A stretch of 64,000 nucleotides of DNA, taken from CAWDVK01 sp963805715. GTDB lineage: Bacteria > Actinomycetota > Actinomycetes > Streptosporangiales > Streptosporangiaceae. The notes beneath the pieces were generated by a model. It was not told the origin of the DNA. It searched no databases and was given only the letters and a program-made list of their open reading frames with translations. The stretch lies in assembly GCA_963805715.1 (NCBI GenBank), contig CAWDVK010000018.1:62001-126000 (forward strand), given 5' to 3'. Made by a program: the position numbers and the translations under genes. Shown piece by piece: positions 49,596-56,962 of the stretch. The number at the start of each line of letters is the position of its first letter. Positions within the stretch are counted from its first letter, which is position 1.

Positions 49596-50678
49596 GTGCG
49601 TATCGCGCTGATCAACTCCGGGCTCGGCCTGCTGGCCGCTGCGGCCGAGGTGCACCGTTGCCGCCCGGACGCGGACCTGATCCTGACCATGGATCCGGAT
49701 GCCATGCCCTGGGGGCCGCGGTCGTCGCAGGAGATCGTGCTTCGATCACTGCTCTGCGCCCGCGCCGCTGCGCGCTGCCAGCCAGACGTGCTCGTGATGG
49801 CCTGCAACACCGGCTCCGTGCACGCACTGGACGCGCTGCGCGCTGAGTTCGAGCCGGCAATCCCGGTAGTGGGAACGGTCCCGGCTATCAAGCCGGCGGC
49901 TGCCGCCCACCGGGCGGTGGCCATCTGGGCGACTGTCGCTACCACCAATAGCGCCTACCAGCGCAGGCTCATCGCCGAGTTCGGGGCCGACGCGCAGGTG
50001 ATACCGGTAGCCTGCCCGGGGCTGGCCGACGCCATCGACGCCGGGGACGCGGAGGCGGTGGCCGCCGCTGTCGCCGACGCTGCCGCGCGAACCCCTGGGG
50101 ACTGCGAGGCCGTGGTGCTCGGCTGCACCGAATACGAGCTCGCCGCTGAGATGATCAGCAAGGCTCTCGGCGGCGTCACGGCGTATGGCTCCGCTCCGGC
50201 CGTCGCGGCCCAGGCACTGCGCCGGGTGCTGCCGACAACCGAGACTGAAGCCGCAGCCCAGCCTGAAGCCACAGCCCAGGCCACAGCCCAGCCTGAAGCC
50301 GCAGCCCAGGCCCAGGCCACAGCCCAACCTGAAGCCGCAGCCCAGGCCCAGGCCGCAGCCCAGGCTGACACAGCACCTGAGATCGAAGCGGCAGCCCGGG
50401 TTGAAGCCGTAGCTGGGGCTGAAACGGGCACCGCGGTCAGGATGGCAGGCCGCGAGCGCGGCACCGCAGCTAGTGCCGGCACGGTCCGCGTCCTGCTCAG
50501 CGGGCGGCCATCAGCGCTGCCGACGGCCGCTCTGGGCTACCCGGAGGGTCGTCTGCTGGCCCGGCTCGTCGTCGAGCCGGGCACGGCCGGGCCGGGCACG
50601 GGCACGATCGGGCCGGGCACGATTGGCCTGGGCCCGGCGGTTCTCGAAGCGGCCGTGCCGGCTTCTGAGTCGTCGTAG
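49596..50678 (+). CDS. Aspartate/glutamate racemase-family protein (MurI-like) with altered active site and repeat tail
   Basis: 360 residues from leaderless GTG 49596. The racemase fold covers about 1-215. Both catalytic cysteines are present, Cys70 in VLVMACNTGS and Cys177 in AVVLGCTEYEL. However, the usual N-terminal DSGxGG is NSGLGL here (Asp to Asn at residue 7) and the usual GCTHYxL is GCTEYEL (His to Glu). MurI uses those Asp and His residues to assist the cysteines, so activity as a glutamate racemase is doubtful. After residue 215 comes a long AQPEA/AQAQ repeat and then Gly/Pro/Thr-rich sequence to the stop. The last 142 bp overlap the convergent DUF4192 gene. Confidence 0.8.
   Translation: MRIALINSGLGLLAAAAEVHRCRPDADLILTMDPDAMPWGPRSSQEIVLRSLLCARAAARCQPDVLVMACNTGSVHALDALRAEFEPAIPVVGTVPAIKPAAAAHRAVAIWATVATTNSAYQRRLIAEFGADAQVIPVACPGLADAIDAGDAEAVAAAVADAAARTPGDCEAVVLGCTEYELAAEMISKALGGVTAYGSAPAVAAQALRRVLPTTETEAAAQPEATAQATAQPEAAAQAQATAQPEAAAQAQAAAQADTAPEIEAAARVEAVAGAETGTAVRMAGRERGTAASAGTVRVLLSGRPSALPTAALGYPEGRLLARLVVEPGTAGPGTGTIGPGTIGLGPAVLEAAVPASESS
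50230..50372. repeat. AQPEA/AQAQ-coding minisatellite
   Basis: Units based on GCCCAGCCTGAAGCCRCA and GCCCAGGCC, in frame within the racemase-like gene. Confidence 0.85.
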
Positions 50679-51865
50679 CTTGCCGCTTCTGAGTCCTCGC
50701 AGCTTGCCGCTTCTGAGTCGTCGCAGCTTGCCGCTTCTGAGTCCTCGCAGCTTGCCGCTTCTGAGTCGTCGTAGCTTGCCGCTACCTCCTCGGGAGTCAT
50801 CGGCAGCTGGGCGGCGGATGGCGGCAAGCCCGCCTGGATGGCATCGCGCAGCAGCTCAGCCATCGAGTAGCCGGGATCAGCGGCCAGGGCACGATCCAGC
50901 GCGACGCTGGCCAGCGCTCCCTCCCCGGACTGCCAGGCCGTGAAGGCCAGCAAAGAGGCCGGAGCCGGCCGGAACTCAGGGGCGGCGTTCCTGACGACAT
51001 CGGTCCACAGCCGCTGGTGCTGAACGCGGTACCGGGGGTCCATCCGGGCCCAGGCGTCGTCTCGTACCGGCAGACTGGCCAGGGCCACGGCCAGCCGGGT
51101 GAGCCGGGCCTGGTCGGTGATGGCAGCATCTGAGCGGTACCGGCGGATTGCCGCCTGGACATCGCGTCGCCCGGATTCGGTGACCTGCCGCCACAGGCCA
51201 CGTTCCCCCGCCTGCTGGGCCCGCACGACCAGGCCAGCGTGGCGGCGCAGCGCGCGGTCGGTCACCCGCCGGATGGCCGGGGCGCTGCCGGACTCGGGCT
51301 CAAGCGTGCGAGCGAGAGCTTCCCGGTCGGGCAGTGCCCTGAGGCCCGCGGCGGCCAGAGCAGCGGCGGCCGGATGCGAGCCCGGGTCGAACGCAACGCC
51401 CTCGACCGGGCAGCAGTCGGGGTCCCGGCACAACCCGGACCAGTACCGTCCGCCGTCAGCCCGGAGCATCTCGGCGATGGTCAGGCCCGAGCCAAGGAAG
51501 TGGGCGGCGGCAGCGTCCATGACCGGGGTGACCAGCGCAGCCGGGCCGTAGCCGATCAGGATGACGGCGCGGATCTGCTGGTGGCCGAGCACGGCTGCGG
51601 CGTGCCCGGCAATCTCAGCCGCGACGCCGGCGTCCGGCGGATCGGGCAAGTCGTAGCGGAACGCGAGTACCACGTGGTCGCGAGGTGCTCCGAGTCCCAG
51701 CACGACCAGGCTGCCGCTGGGGTAAAAGCCCAGCAGGTGCGGCACGATGGCCAGCACATCGGCGGGCGAGCCGATCGTTAACTGGCAGCGGGCCTGCCGG
51801 CCAGCGGCCGGCAGCGGACGAGGTGATCGCGGGGACTGCGCGCCCGCAGGCGAGATGTCGGTCAT
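50537..51865 (-). CDS. DUF4192 family protein with Ser/Asp/Glu repeat tail
   Basis: 442 residues; the DUF4192 region covers about 28-365. Marks: LTIGSPADVLAIVPHLLGFY, then SGSLVVLGLGAPRDHVVLAF, then AEMLRADGGRYWSGLCRDPD (with CCPVEG after it), and AWQSGEGALASVALDRALAA. The family is restricted to actinobacteria and its function is unknown. From about residue 368 an 8-residue repeat, SYDDSEAA/SCEDSEAA, occurs five times, then a Pro/Thr-rich end. This tail is encoded opposite the end of the racemase-like gene. Confidence 0.85.
   Translation of the reverse strand: MTDISPAGAQSPRSPRPLPAAGRQARCQLTIGSPADVLAIVPHLLGFYPSGSLVVLGLGAPRDHVVLAFRYDLPDPPDAGVAAEIAGHAAAVLGHQQIRAVILIGYGPAALVTPVMDAAAAHFLGSGLTIAEMLRADGGRYWSGLCRDPDCCPVEGVAFDPGSHPAAAALAAAGLRALPDREALARTLEPESGSAPAIRRVTDRALRRHAGLVVRAQQAGERGLWRQVTESGRRDVQAAIRRYRSDAAITDQARLTRLAVALASLPVRDDAWARMDPRYRVQHQRLWTDVVRNAAPEFRPAPASLLAFTAWQSGEGALASVALDRALAADPGYSMAELLRDAIQAGLPPSAAQLPMTPEEVAASYDDSEAASCEDSEAASCDDSEAASCEDSEAASYDDSEAGTAASRTAGPRPIVPGPIVPVPGPAVPGSTTSRASRRPSG
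50658..50780. repeat. 24-bp tandem repeat in the DUF4192 3' end
   Basis: Five units of GCTTGCCGCTTCTGAGTC plus six bases, with alternate units differing (a 48-bp higher-order period). In frame for DUF4192. Confidence 0.85.
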
Positions 51866-51999
51866 GCATTCAGGCTGGAAGCAGCGGCCTCAGCCTGGCT
51901 ATCGGGTATCTCGTGGTGTGGACAACTGGCGGGTCCGATGCACAGGCAGTGCTTTCTGGCTTGACGCGCGGGACTGGCTGTCCAGGAGCACCCTGTCGG

Positions 52000-52395
52000 C
52001 TACCTGCTCATGCCGGGCGCAGCCGTGGGAATGCCCATGGAATGCGCAATGTCGAGCATCCGCTTGTCGTAGCTCACCAGTGACGCCAGCGCATCCCCGA
52101 TGGCCCGGGCACTGGCGATGTGGACGGCGGCGAGGGTCCTGACGCCGCCCGGCAGGTCCGCTGCGGCGTCTCGAATCTCATCCGTCACTAGGATCTCAGT
52201 GAAACTGGCTAGCAGGTCCTGCATGGCCGTTGGGTAGCTGCCGACCCGGTCGAGCGTACGGACCGTCTCGATAAAGCCAATGGTGCTGGTTCCCATCGGC
52301 ATTTCGGGCGTACTAGCCAGGAAGTATCTGAGCTCGGATGCGTAAGGTCGACCGGTCACGAGCGTGACCAGGGCTGACGCATCGAGGTAGATCAC
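52000..52395 (-). CDS. PIN-domain (VapC-like) toxin, possibly lacking one active-site Asp
   Basis: 131 residues. The fold is typical: MIYLDASALVTLVTGR (Asp5), then TSTIGFIETVRTLDRVG (Glu), then ILVTDEIRDAAADLPG, and LVSYDKRMLDIAHSMGI (late Asp). The third acidic position, usually Asp in L(D)A(L/V)H(L/I)A, is Ala here (TLAAVHIASARAIG). PIN toxins are RNases, and loss of that Asp usually weakens metal binding. The ATG overlaps the antitoxin stop by 4 bp (ATGA). Confidence 0.85.
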   Translation of the reverse strand: MIYLDASALVTLVTGRPYASELRYFLASTPEMPMGTSTIGFIETVRTLDRVGSYPTAMQDLLASFTEILVTDEIRDAAADLPGGVRTLAAVHIASARAIGDALASLVSYDKRMLDIAHSMGIPTAAPGMSR

Positions 52396-52676
52396 CGATC
52401 GTCCGCTTGCCGCTCAGCAAGAAGAACATCAAGGGGGGATGTGCCTTCGGGCACGTCATAGGTCGGGATCTGGTCGAGGTCCCCGGCTGTCGTCGGCTTC
52501 ATCCTGATGATCCCCTTGGCGATGAGCGGCGCATACCGGGCGAGGATCCCCGAGCCGGGCACGACCACGGCGATGATCTTGCCATGCCGGGTAACCTCGA
52601 TCGCCTCGCCTCGCTCCACCCGGGCGAACACGGCACTGGGATTGTAGGAGAACTCCCGGACCGAGACGGCGCTCAC
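52392..52676 (-). CDS. Phd/YefM-type antitoxin
   Basis: 94 residues: VSVREFSYNPSAVFARVERG, then EAIEVTRHGKIIAVVVPGSG, a standard Phd DNA-binding fold, then a C-terminal toxin-binding tail (GDLDQIPTYDVPEGTSPLDV). It overlaps the PIN toxin gene by 4 bp. A palindrome 32 bp before its ATG is the likely autoregulatory operator. Confidence 0.88.
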   Translation of the reverse strand: MSAVSVREFSYNPSAVFARVERGEAIEVTRHGKIIAVVVPGSGILARYAPLIAKGIIRMKPTTAGDLDQIPTYDVPEGTSPLDVLLAERQADDR

Positions 52677-52708
52677 TCGTCTGCACTCCCCGATAGGTGT
52701 ACGTGCAC

Positions 52709-52727
52709 TGTAGGCATTGTACCTACA
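52709..52727. promoter_or_regulatory. Operator-like palindrome upstream of the toxin-antitoxin pair
   Basis: TGTAGG - CATTGTA - CCTACA, a perfect 6-bp dyad with 7-bp centre, 32 bp from the antitoxin start. A second imperfect palindrome, GTGTACGTGCAC, lies at 52697-52708. Confidence 0.6.
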
Positions 52728-52757
52728 AATTGGGCTGAGAACCAGTCTCGTGAGGAC

Positions 52758-53228
52758 TCATGGGAGCGCGGCCAGCCCGGGAAGCTGCTTGCGGAAGTAC
52801 GCCCGCTCGAAACCTTCCTCGCTGCCCCGGTGCGTCCCGGCATAGCCGTGCCTGGCGTAATGCGCGATGTTCTCGGTCATGGCCACGTTCGCGTACAGCC
52901 TGATCTCGCTGAGGCCGCGCTGCGCGGCCTGCTCCTCAGCTAGCTCCAGCAAGCGGGTCCCGATGCCGCTGCGCTGCTGGGACGGAACGACCGCGACGTT
53001 CTCGAGCAGCAGGTGATCGGACTCAGGCACCAGGACGAGCAGCCCGACGACGGCGCCCTCGTCTGTCGCGGCCCATACCTCGCCGCGGCTGACGGCCCCG
53101 GCGTAGTCCGCGGTCACGGGCGCGGGAGCACGCCCGATGCGCGGCCGGTAGATCTCGTACGCGGCCGCGGCCACCTGCTCCAGGGCGGGCACGTCGGCTG
53201 GGAAGGCCAGCCGGATCTCCGGCGCCAT
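52758..53228 (-). CDS. GNAT family N-acetyltransferase
   Basis: 156 residues. Starts IRLAFPADVPALEQVAAAAY; motif A is ENVAVVPSQQRSGIGTRLLE, with the acetyl-CoA loop QRSGIG; motif B is LYANVAMTENIAHYARHGYA. Substrate unknown. It lies 13 bp downstream of the RHH-like gene on the same strand and may be cotranscribed with it. Confidence 0.9.
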   Translation of the reverse strand: MAPEIRLAFPADVPALEQVAAAAYEIYRPRIGRAPAPVTADYAGAVSRGEVWAATDEGAVVGLLVLVPESDHLLLENVAVVPSQQRSGIGTRLLELAEEQAAQRGLSEIRLYANVAMTENIAHYARHGYAGTHRGSEEGFERAYFRKQLPGLAALP

Positions 53229-53241
53229 TGACCGGCACCGC

Positions 53242-53763
53242 CTAATTGCGCTCGGGCAGCTGACCGTCCAGGAAGCGGCTCACCAGCCCGCGGATGACCG
53301 TGGCCATCGAGAAGCCATGCTCGGCACACCAGGTGCGCAGCTGCGCATGCTGATCGACCGGGAACCGCACCGGCACCACCTGCTGGCCCGCCGTCATCTG
53401 CGTGGTGCTCGACGCCGCCCCGGCCCGCTGCAACGCCAGGAGCTGCCCGCTCATCTCACGCAGCCGGAGGGGCAGCATGCCCTGCCCGCCCGCCAGGCTG
53501 AGCAGCCACGCGAGGACCTGCTCGCGCTGATCTGGCGGCAGCGTGTTGACGGCCCGCACCAGCAGCAGGGCGGGGCCCGGGGCCTGGCCGCCAGCTACCG
53601 CGTCGCCGGTCTCACCAGCCTCGGGCTCGATGGCCTCGGGCTCGATGGCCTCGGGCTCGATGGCCTCGGGCTCGATGGCCTCAGCCTCGCTGGGCCCGAG
53701 GCCAGTGCCGGACTCGGCGGCCGATTGCCCGGCGCCACGGGGATCCTGGGAGGTCATGGCCAT
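53242..53763 (-). CDS. Ribbon-helix-helix-like protein with EAIEP repeat
   Basis: 173 residues from ATG 53763 (or 53757), with CAGGAGATGG upstream; the longer frame to 53817 crosses the operator. The N-terminal third is disordered with EAIEP repeated four times. The middle is helical (LPPDQREQVLAWLLSLAGGQ). The C-terminus reads VVPVRFPVDQHAQLRTWCAE, then HGFSMATVIRGLVSRFLDGQ, the strand-helix-helix pattern of an RHH DNA-binding domain. It may regulate itself through the GATATC dyad just upstream. No recognised toxin accompanies it; the GNAT protein 13 bp downstream is a candidate partner. Confidence 0.65.
   Translation of the reverse strand: MAMTSQDPRGAGQSAAESGTGLGPSEAEAIEPEAIEPEAIEPEAIEPEAGETGDAVAGGQAPGPALLLVRAVNTLPPDQREQVLAWLLSLAGGQGMLPLRLREMSGQLLALQRAGAASSTTQMTAGQQVVPVRFPVDQHAQLRTWCAEHGFSMATVIRGLVSRFLDGQLPERN
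53622..53690. repeat. 15-bp EAIEP-coding repeat
   Basis: Four exact or near-exact copies of CTCGATGGCCTCGGG, in frame. Confidence 0.9.
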
Positions 53764-53786
53764 CTCCTGACGCGGCTGATCTACGC

Positions 53787-53803
53787 GATATCGCATAGAT
53801 ATC
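53787..53803. promoter_or_regulatory. Paired GATATC operator
   Basis: Two GATATC hexamers 11 bp apart (one helical turn), 24 bp before the RHH-like ATG, in GC-rich surroundings. This is the geometry expected for an RHH tetramer site. Extends as ATAGATATCAC to 53805. Confidence 0.5.
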
Positions 53804-53980
53804 ACGGCATCACGCAAGCATCAAGTCCGGCGGCGCGGGAGGACGGCGGCAGCGCCGCATGCCGGCAGCGCGGCGGAGATTCCCCGCGGCGTGCCGGGCG
53901 AGCTCCGCCCTGCTGCCGGAGCGACGAGCGGGCCCCGCGGGTATCAGGACTGGCGCAGGTATCAGGCTGGCGCCCAGGCC

Positions 53981-55267
53981 TCAGAGCGCAACGCCCAGCA
54001 GGGCGTCGACCGCGTCCCGGACCAGCCGGGCCGAACCGGGACGCCCGCCGTCCTGATCGGCGACCCAGCGGTCGACCGCCGCGAGCGCGCCACGAGCGTC
54101 GAGGTCATTGGCGAGTCGCTCGCGCAGGCTGGCCACCAGCTGAACGGCCGCAGCGTCTGGGCCCGCGGCCGTACCCAGGCTGGCCGCAGGACCCGAGCCC
54201 GTGTCCCTGTGATCGGAGCCTGCGGCGGCGACCGCTTGCCGCCAGGCAGCCAGCCGGCCGGCGGCAGCCGCCAGTCCGGCGTCCGTCCAGTCCCAGTCGT
54301 CCCGGTAGTGATGCGCGAGGATGGCCAGCCGGATCGCCATCGGATCGGTGCCGGCCGCGAGCAGCCGGGACACGAATACGAGGTTGCCCCGTGACTTGGA
54401 CATCTTCTCGCCGTCCAGCCGCACCATCCCGGCGTGCGCGTACCGGCGGGCGAACACCGGCGCGCCGGTGCCGGCGAGTGCCACCCTCGCGTGCGAGGCG
54501 CTCATCTCGTGATGCGGGAAGATCAGGTCAGTGCCGCCGGCCTGGACATCGAACGACTCGCCCAGGTACTCGGTCGCGATCGCCGCGCACTCGACGTGCC
54601 AGCCGGGCCTGCCCGGTCCGAACTCCGAGGGCCAGGACGGCTCGCCAGGCCGCGCGGCCAGCCAGACCGCCGGGTCCAGCGGATCCTTCTTGCCGGGCCG
54701 GGCCGGGTCGCCGCCGCGCTCGGCTGACAGCTCGATCATCGCGGCGGTGTCGAGACCGGACACGGCGCCGAACTGCGGGTCGGTGCCGCGGGCGAAATAG
54801 ACATCGCCGTCCAGGTCGTACAGCGAGCCGGCCCGGCCCAGCGCCCGGCTGAACCGCTCGATCAGCGGGAGCGACTCCACCGCGCCCACGTAGAACTGCG
54901 GCGGCAGCACCCGCAGCGCGGTCATATCGGACCGGAACAGCGCGATCTCGCGATCAGCCAGCTCCCGCCAGTTCTCCCCGTCGCGCTCCGCACGCTCCAG
55001 CAGCGGGTCGTCGACATCCGTCACGTTCTGCGCGTACCTGACCTCATGGCCCGCGTCACGCCAGGCCCGCACCAGCAGGTCCCACGCGACGAACGTCGCC
55101 GCATGCCCGATATGCGTGGCGTCGTACGGCGTGATCCCGCAGGCATACAGGGTGGCCACCGGGCCGGCCGCTGCCCGGGCCATCCCCCGGCTGGCGGTGT
55201 CCCAGATCAGCGTCTCGGGAGCCTGTCCCGGCAGATCGGGCACGGCGAGGTCGGGCCAGGAATCCAT
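53981..55267 (-). CDS. mshC: Cysteine:GlcN-Ins ligase of mycothiol synthesis
   Basis: 428 residues. It joins cysteine to GlcN-inositol using ATP, the third step to mycothiol, and is homologous to cysteinyl-tRNA synthetase. The zinc-Cys region is ATLYACGITPYDATHIGHAA, which includes the HIGH motif; GWHVECAAIATEYLGESFDV holds further zinc ligands; the KMSKS loop is RLDGEKMSKSRGNLVF. It lacks the tRNA-binding C-terminal part, as expected for MshC. TAATCT lies 7 nt before the ATG, so the mRNA is probably leaderless. Confidence 0.95.
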   Translation of the reverse strand: MDSWPDLAVPDLPGQAPETLIWDTASRGMARAAAGPVATLYACGITPYDATHIGHAATFVAWDLLVRAWRDAGHEVRYAQNVTDVDDPLLERAERDGENWRELADREIALFRSDMTALRVLPPQFYVGAVESLPLIERFSRALGRAGSLYDLDGDVYFARGTDPQFGAVSGLDTAAMIELSAERGGDPARPGKKDPLDPAVWLAARPGEPSWPSEFGPGRPGWHVECAAIATEYLGESFDVQAGGTDLIFPHHEMSASHARVALAGTGAPVFARRYAHAGMVRLDGEKMSKSRGNLVFVSRLLAAGTDPMAIRLAILAHHYRDDWDWTDAGLAAAAGRLAAWRQAVAAAGSDHRDTGSGPAASLGTAAGPDAAAVQLVASLRERLANDLDARGALAAVDRWVADQDGGRPGSARLVRDAVDALLGVAL

Positions 55268-55274
55268 GGGCGCC

Positions 55275-55280
55275 AGATTA
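55275..55280 (-). promoter_or_regulatory. -10 box TAATCT of mshC
   Basis: 7-nt spacer to ATG 55267. Confidence 0.5.
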
Positions 55281-55410
55281 TCGCTGCGCCGTCACCACTC
55301 CGGATCCGGTCAGCGCGGCGGCCCGGTGCCATCCCTCGCGCTCCCGGGCCAGCCCCGTGCTCCCGTTCAGCGCGGCGCTGCCGGGGCCAGCGCGGCGCTC
55401 CCCCGGGGGG

Positions 55411-56916
55411 TCAGGGCTGCGCTGCTGGCCGCCCGGCTGCCTGCTCGAAGGCATAGCCGAGCGCGATCAGCCGCGGCTCGCTCCAGGGCGGCCCCATGAA
55501 CGACAGCCCGACCGGCAGCCCGCTGACCTGGCCGGCCGGGACCGTCAGCGCCGGGTAGCCGGCCACCGCGGCCGGGCTGGACGTGCCGAACACGTGATGG
55601 TCGCCGAGCACGGGGTCGATCAGCCAGGCCGGGGAGCCCGTCAGCGCGATGACGGCGTCCAGCCGGTGCTCGGTCAGGGCGCCGTCCAGCGCCCCGCGCG
55701 CCAGCCGCAGCGCGTCGCCGCGGCTGGCCAGGTAGCCGGGATCCGCCAGGTTCCCGCTGGTGGCCTCGGCCTGCTCGAACAGTTCCTGGCCGAAATGAGC
55801 GAGTGTGACGCCCCCGTTCCGGAGATTGAAATCGATCAGCCCGGCCAGGCTGACCGGGTGGTCGCCGCCGAGCCCGCGCAGGTAGGCCGTGATGTCGTGC
55901 TTGAACTCCGGCAGCAGCGCCGCGAACTCGGGCTCGTGGATCCTGTCCGCGTCCGCCAGCTGGACCGGATCGATGACCCGGGCGCCCAGCCCGCGGAGCC
56001 GCGCGACCGCCTCGTCCAGCAGCCCCGCCGTCGCCCGGCCCGCCATGGCTGATCCCTCGCGCCAGACGCCGAGCCGGGCGCCGGCCAGCGCGCCGGGGTC
56101 CAGGAAGGTGGCATAACCGGCCGCCTGGCTGGCCGCCTGCCCGGTGGCCGGGTCATCGGCGTCCGTTCCCGCGATCACGCTGAGCAGCACCGCCGCGTCA
56201 GCCACGGTCCGCGTCATCGGGCCGGCGGTGTCCTGCGCGGCCGAGATCGGCACGATCCCGGTCCGGCTGACCAGCCCCAGGGTGGGCTTCAGCCCGACCA
56301 CGCCGCACGCGGCGGCCGGCGACATGATGCTGCCGTCTGTCTCGGTCCCGATCGCCAGCGGAGCCAGCCCCGCGGCGACCGCGATCGCCGATCCCGAGCT
56401 GGAGCCCGACGGGCTGCGGCCGGCCCCGCACGGGTTGACCGCCTGGCCGCCGAGGGTGCTCCAGCCGCTGCTGGACGGCCGGGACCGGAAATTGGCCCAC
56501 TCCGACAGATTCGCCTTGCCGATGATCACCGCCCCGGCCCGCCGCAGTCCGCTGACCAGGAAAGCATCGTCCGATGCGGCGCCCGTCAGCGCCGGGGAGC
56601 CTGCCGTCGCGGGCAGCCCGGCCGCCGCGATGTTGTCCTTCACCAGCACCGGGATGCCGTCCAGCAAGCCCCGTGGCCCGCCGGCGGCCCGCCGGGCGTC
56701 GCTGGCCGCGGCCTCGTCCGCCGCCGCCGGGCTGACCGTGATGACCGCCCTCAGCTGCGGGTTCAGCCGCTCGATCCTGGCCAGGTAGTACGCGGCCAGA
56801 TCCGCCGCCGTCAGCGTGCCGGGCGACAGCGCAGCCGACAGCGCGGAAACCGTGGCGGCGGCTGCGTCGATCCCGGAACCGGCAATCGGCTCGGCCAGCG
56901 ATTCGGAAAGCGACAT
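55411..56916 (-). CDS. Amidase signature-family enzyme
   Basis: 501 residues. The Ser-cisSer-Lys triad is seen in IPVLVKDNIAAAGLPATAGS (Lys), AGRSPSGSSSGSAIAVAAGL (cis-Ser) and GTETDGSIMSPAAACGVVGL (nucleophile Ser). It hydrolyses an unknown amide, probably intracellular since no signal peptide is seen (the N-terminus is hydrophilic). A leaderless promoter (TATTCT, 6-nt spacer) precedes the ATG. It is transcribed divergently from the HtrA-like protease, 46 bp apart. Confidence 0.9.
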   Translation of the reverse strand: MSLSESLAEPIAGSGIDAAAATVSALSAALSPGTLTAADLAAYYLARIERLNPQLRAVITVSPAAADEAAASDARRAAGGPRGLLDGIPVLVKDNIAAAGLPATAGSPALTGAASDDAFLVSGLRRAGAVIIGKANLSEWANFRSRPSSSGWSTLGGQAVNPCGAGRSPSGSSSGSAIAVAAGLAPLAIGTETDGSIMSPAAACGVVGLKPTLGLVSRTGIVPISAAQDTAGPMTRTVADAAVLLSVIAGTDADDPATGQAASQAAGYATFLDPGALAGARLGVWREGSAMAGRATAGLLDEAVARLRGLGARVIDPVQLADADRIHEPEFAALLPEFKHDITAYLRGLGGDHPVSLAGLIDFNLRNGGVTLAHFGQELFEQAEATSGNLADPGYLASRGDALRLARGALDGALTEHRLDAVIALTGSPAWLIDPVLGDHHVFGTSSPAAVAGYPALTVPAGQVSGLPVGLSFMGPPWSEPRLIALGYAFEQAAGRPAAQP

Positions 56917-56922
56917 GGTGGA

Positions 56923-56928
56923 AGAATA
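56923..56928 (-). promoter_or_regulatory. -10 box TATTCT of the amidase gene
   Basis: 6-nt spacer to ATG 56916. Confidence 0.6.
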
Positions 56929-56962
56929 GGGGGCGACCGGTTAGGTCCACGGGGGGATAGGG

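Noticed and set aside
47997..49655. 552-residue minus-strand frame
   Set aside because: It spans the FAD-oxidoreductase and PNPOx-like genes and the tandem array; shadow composition only.
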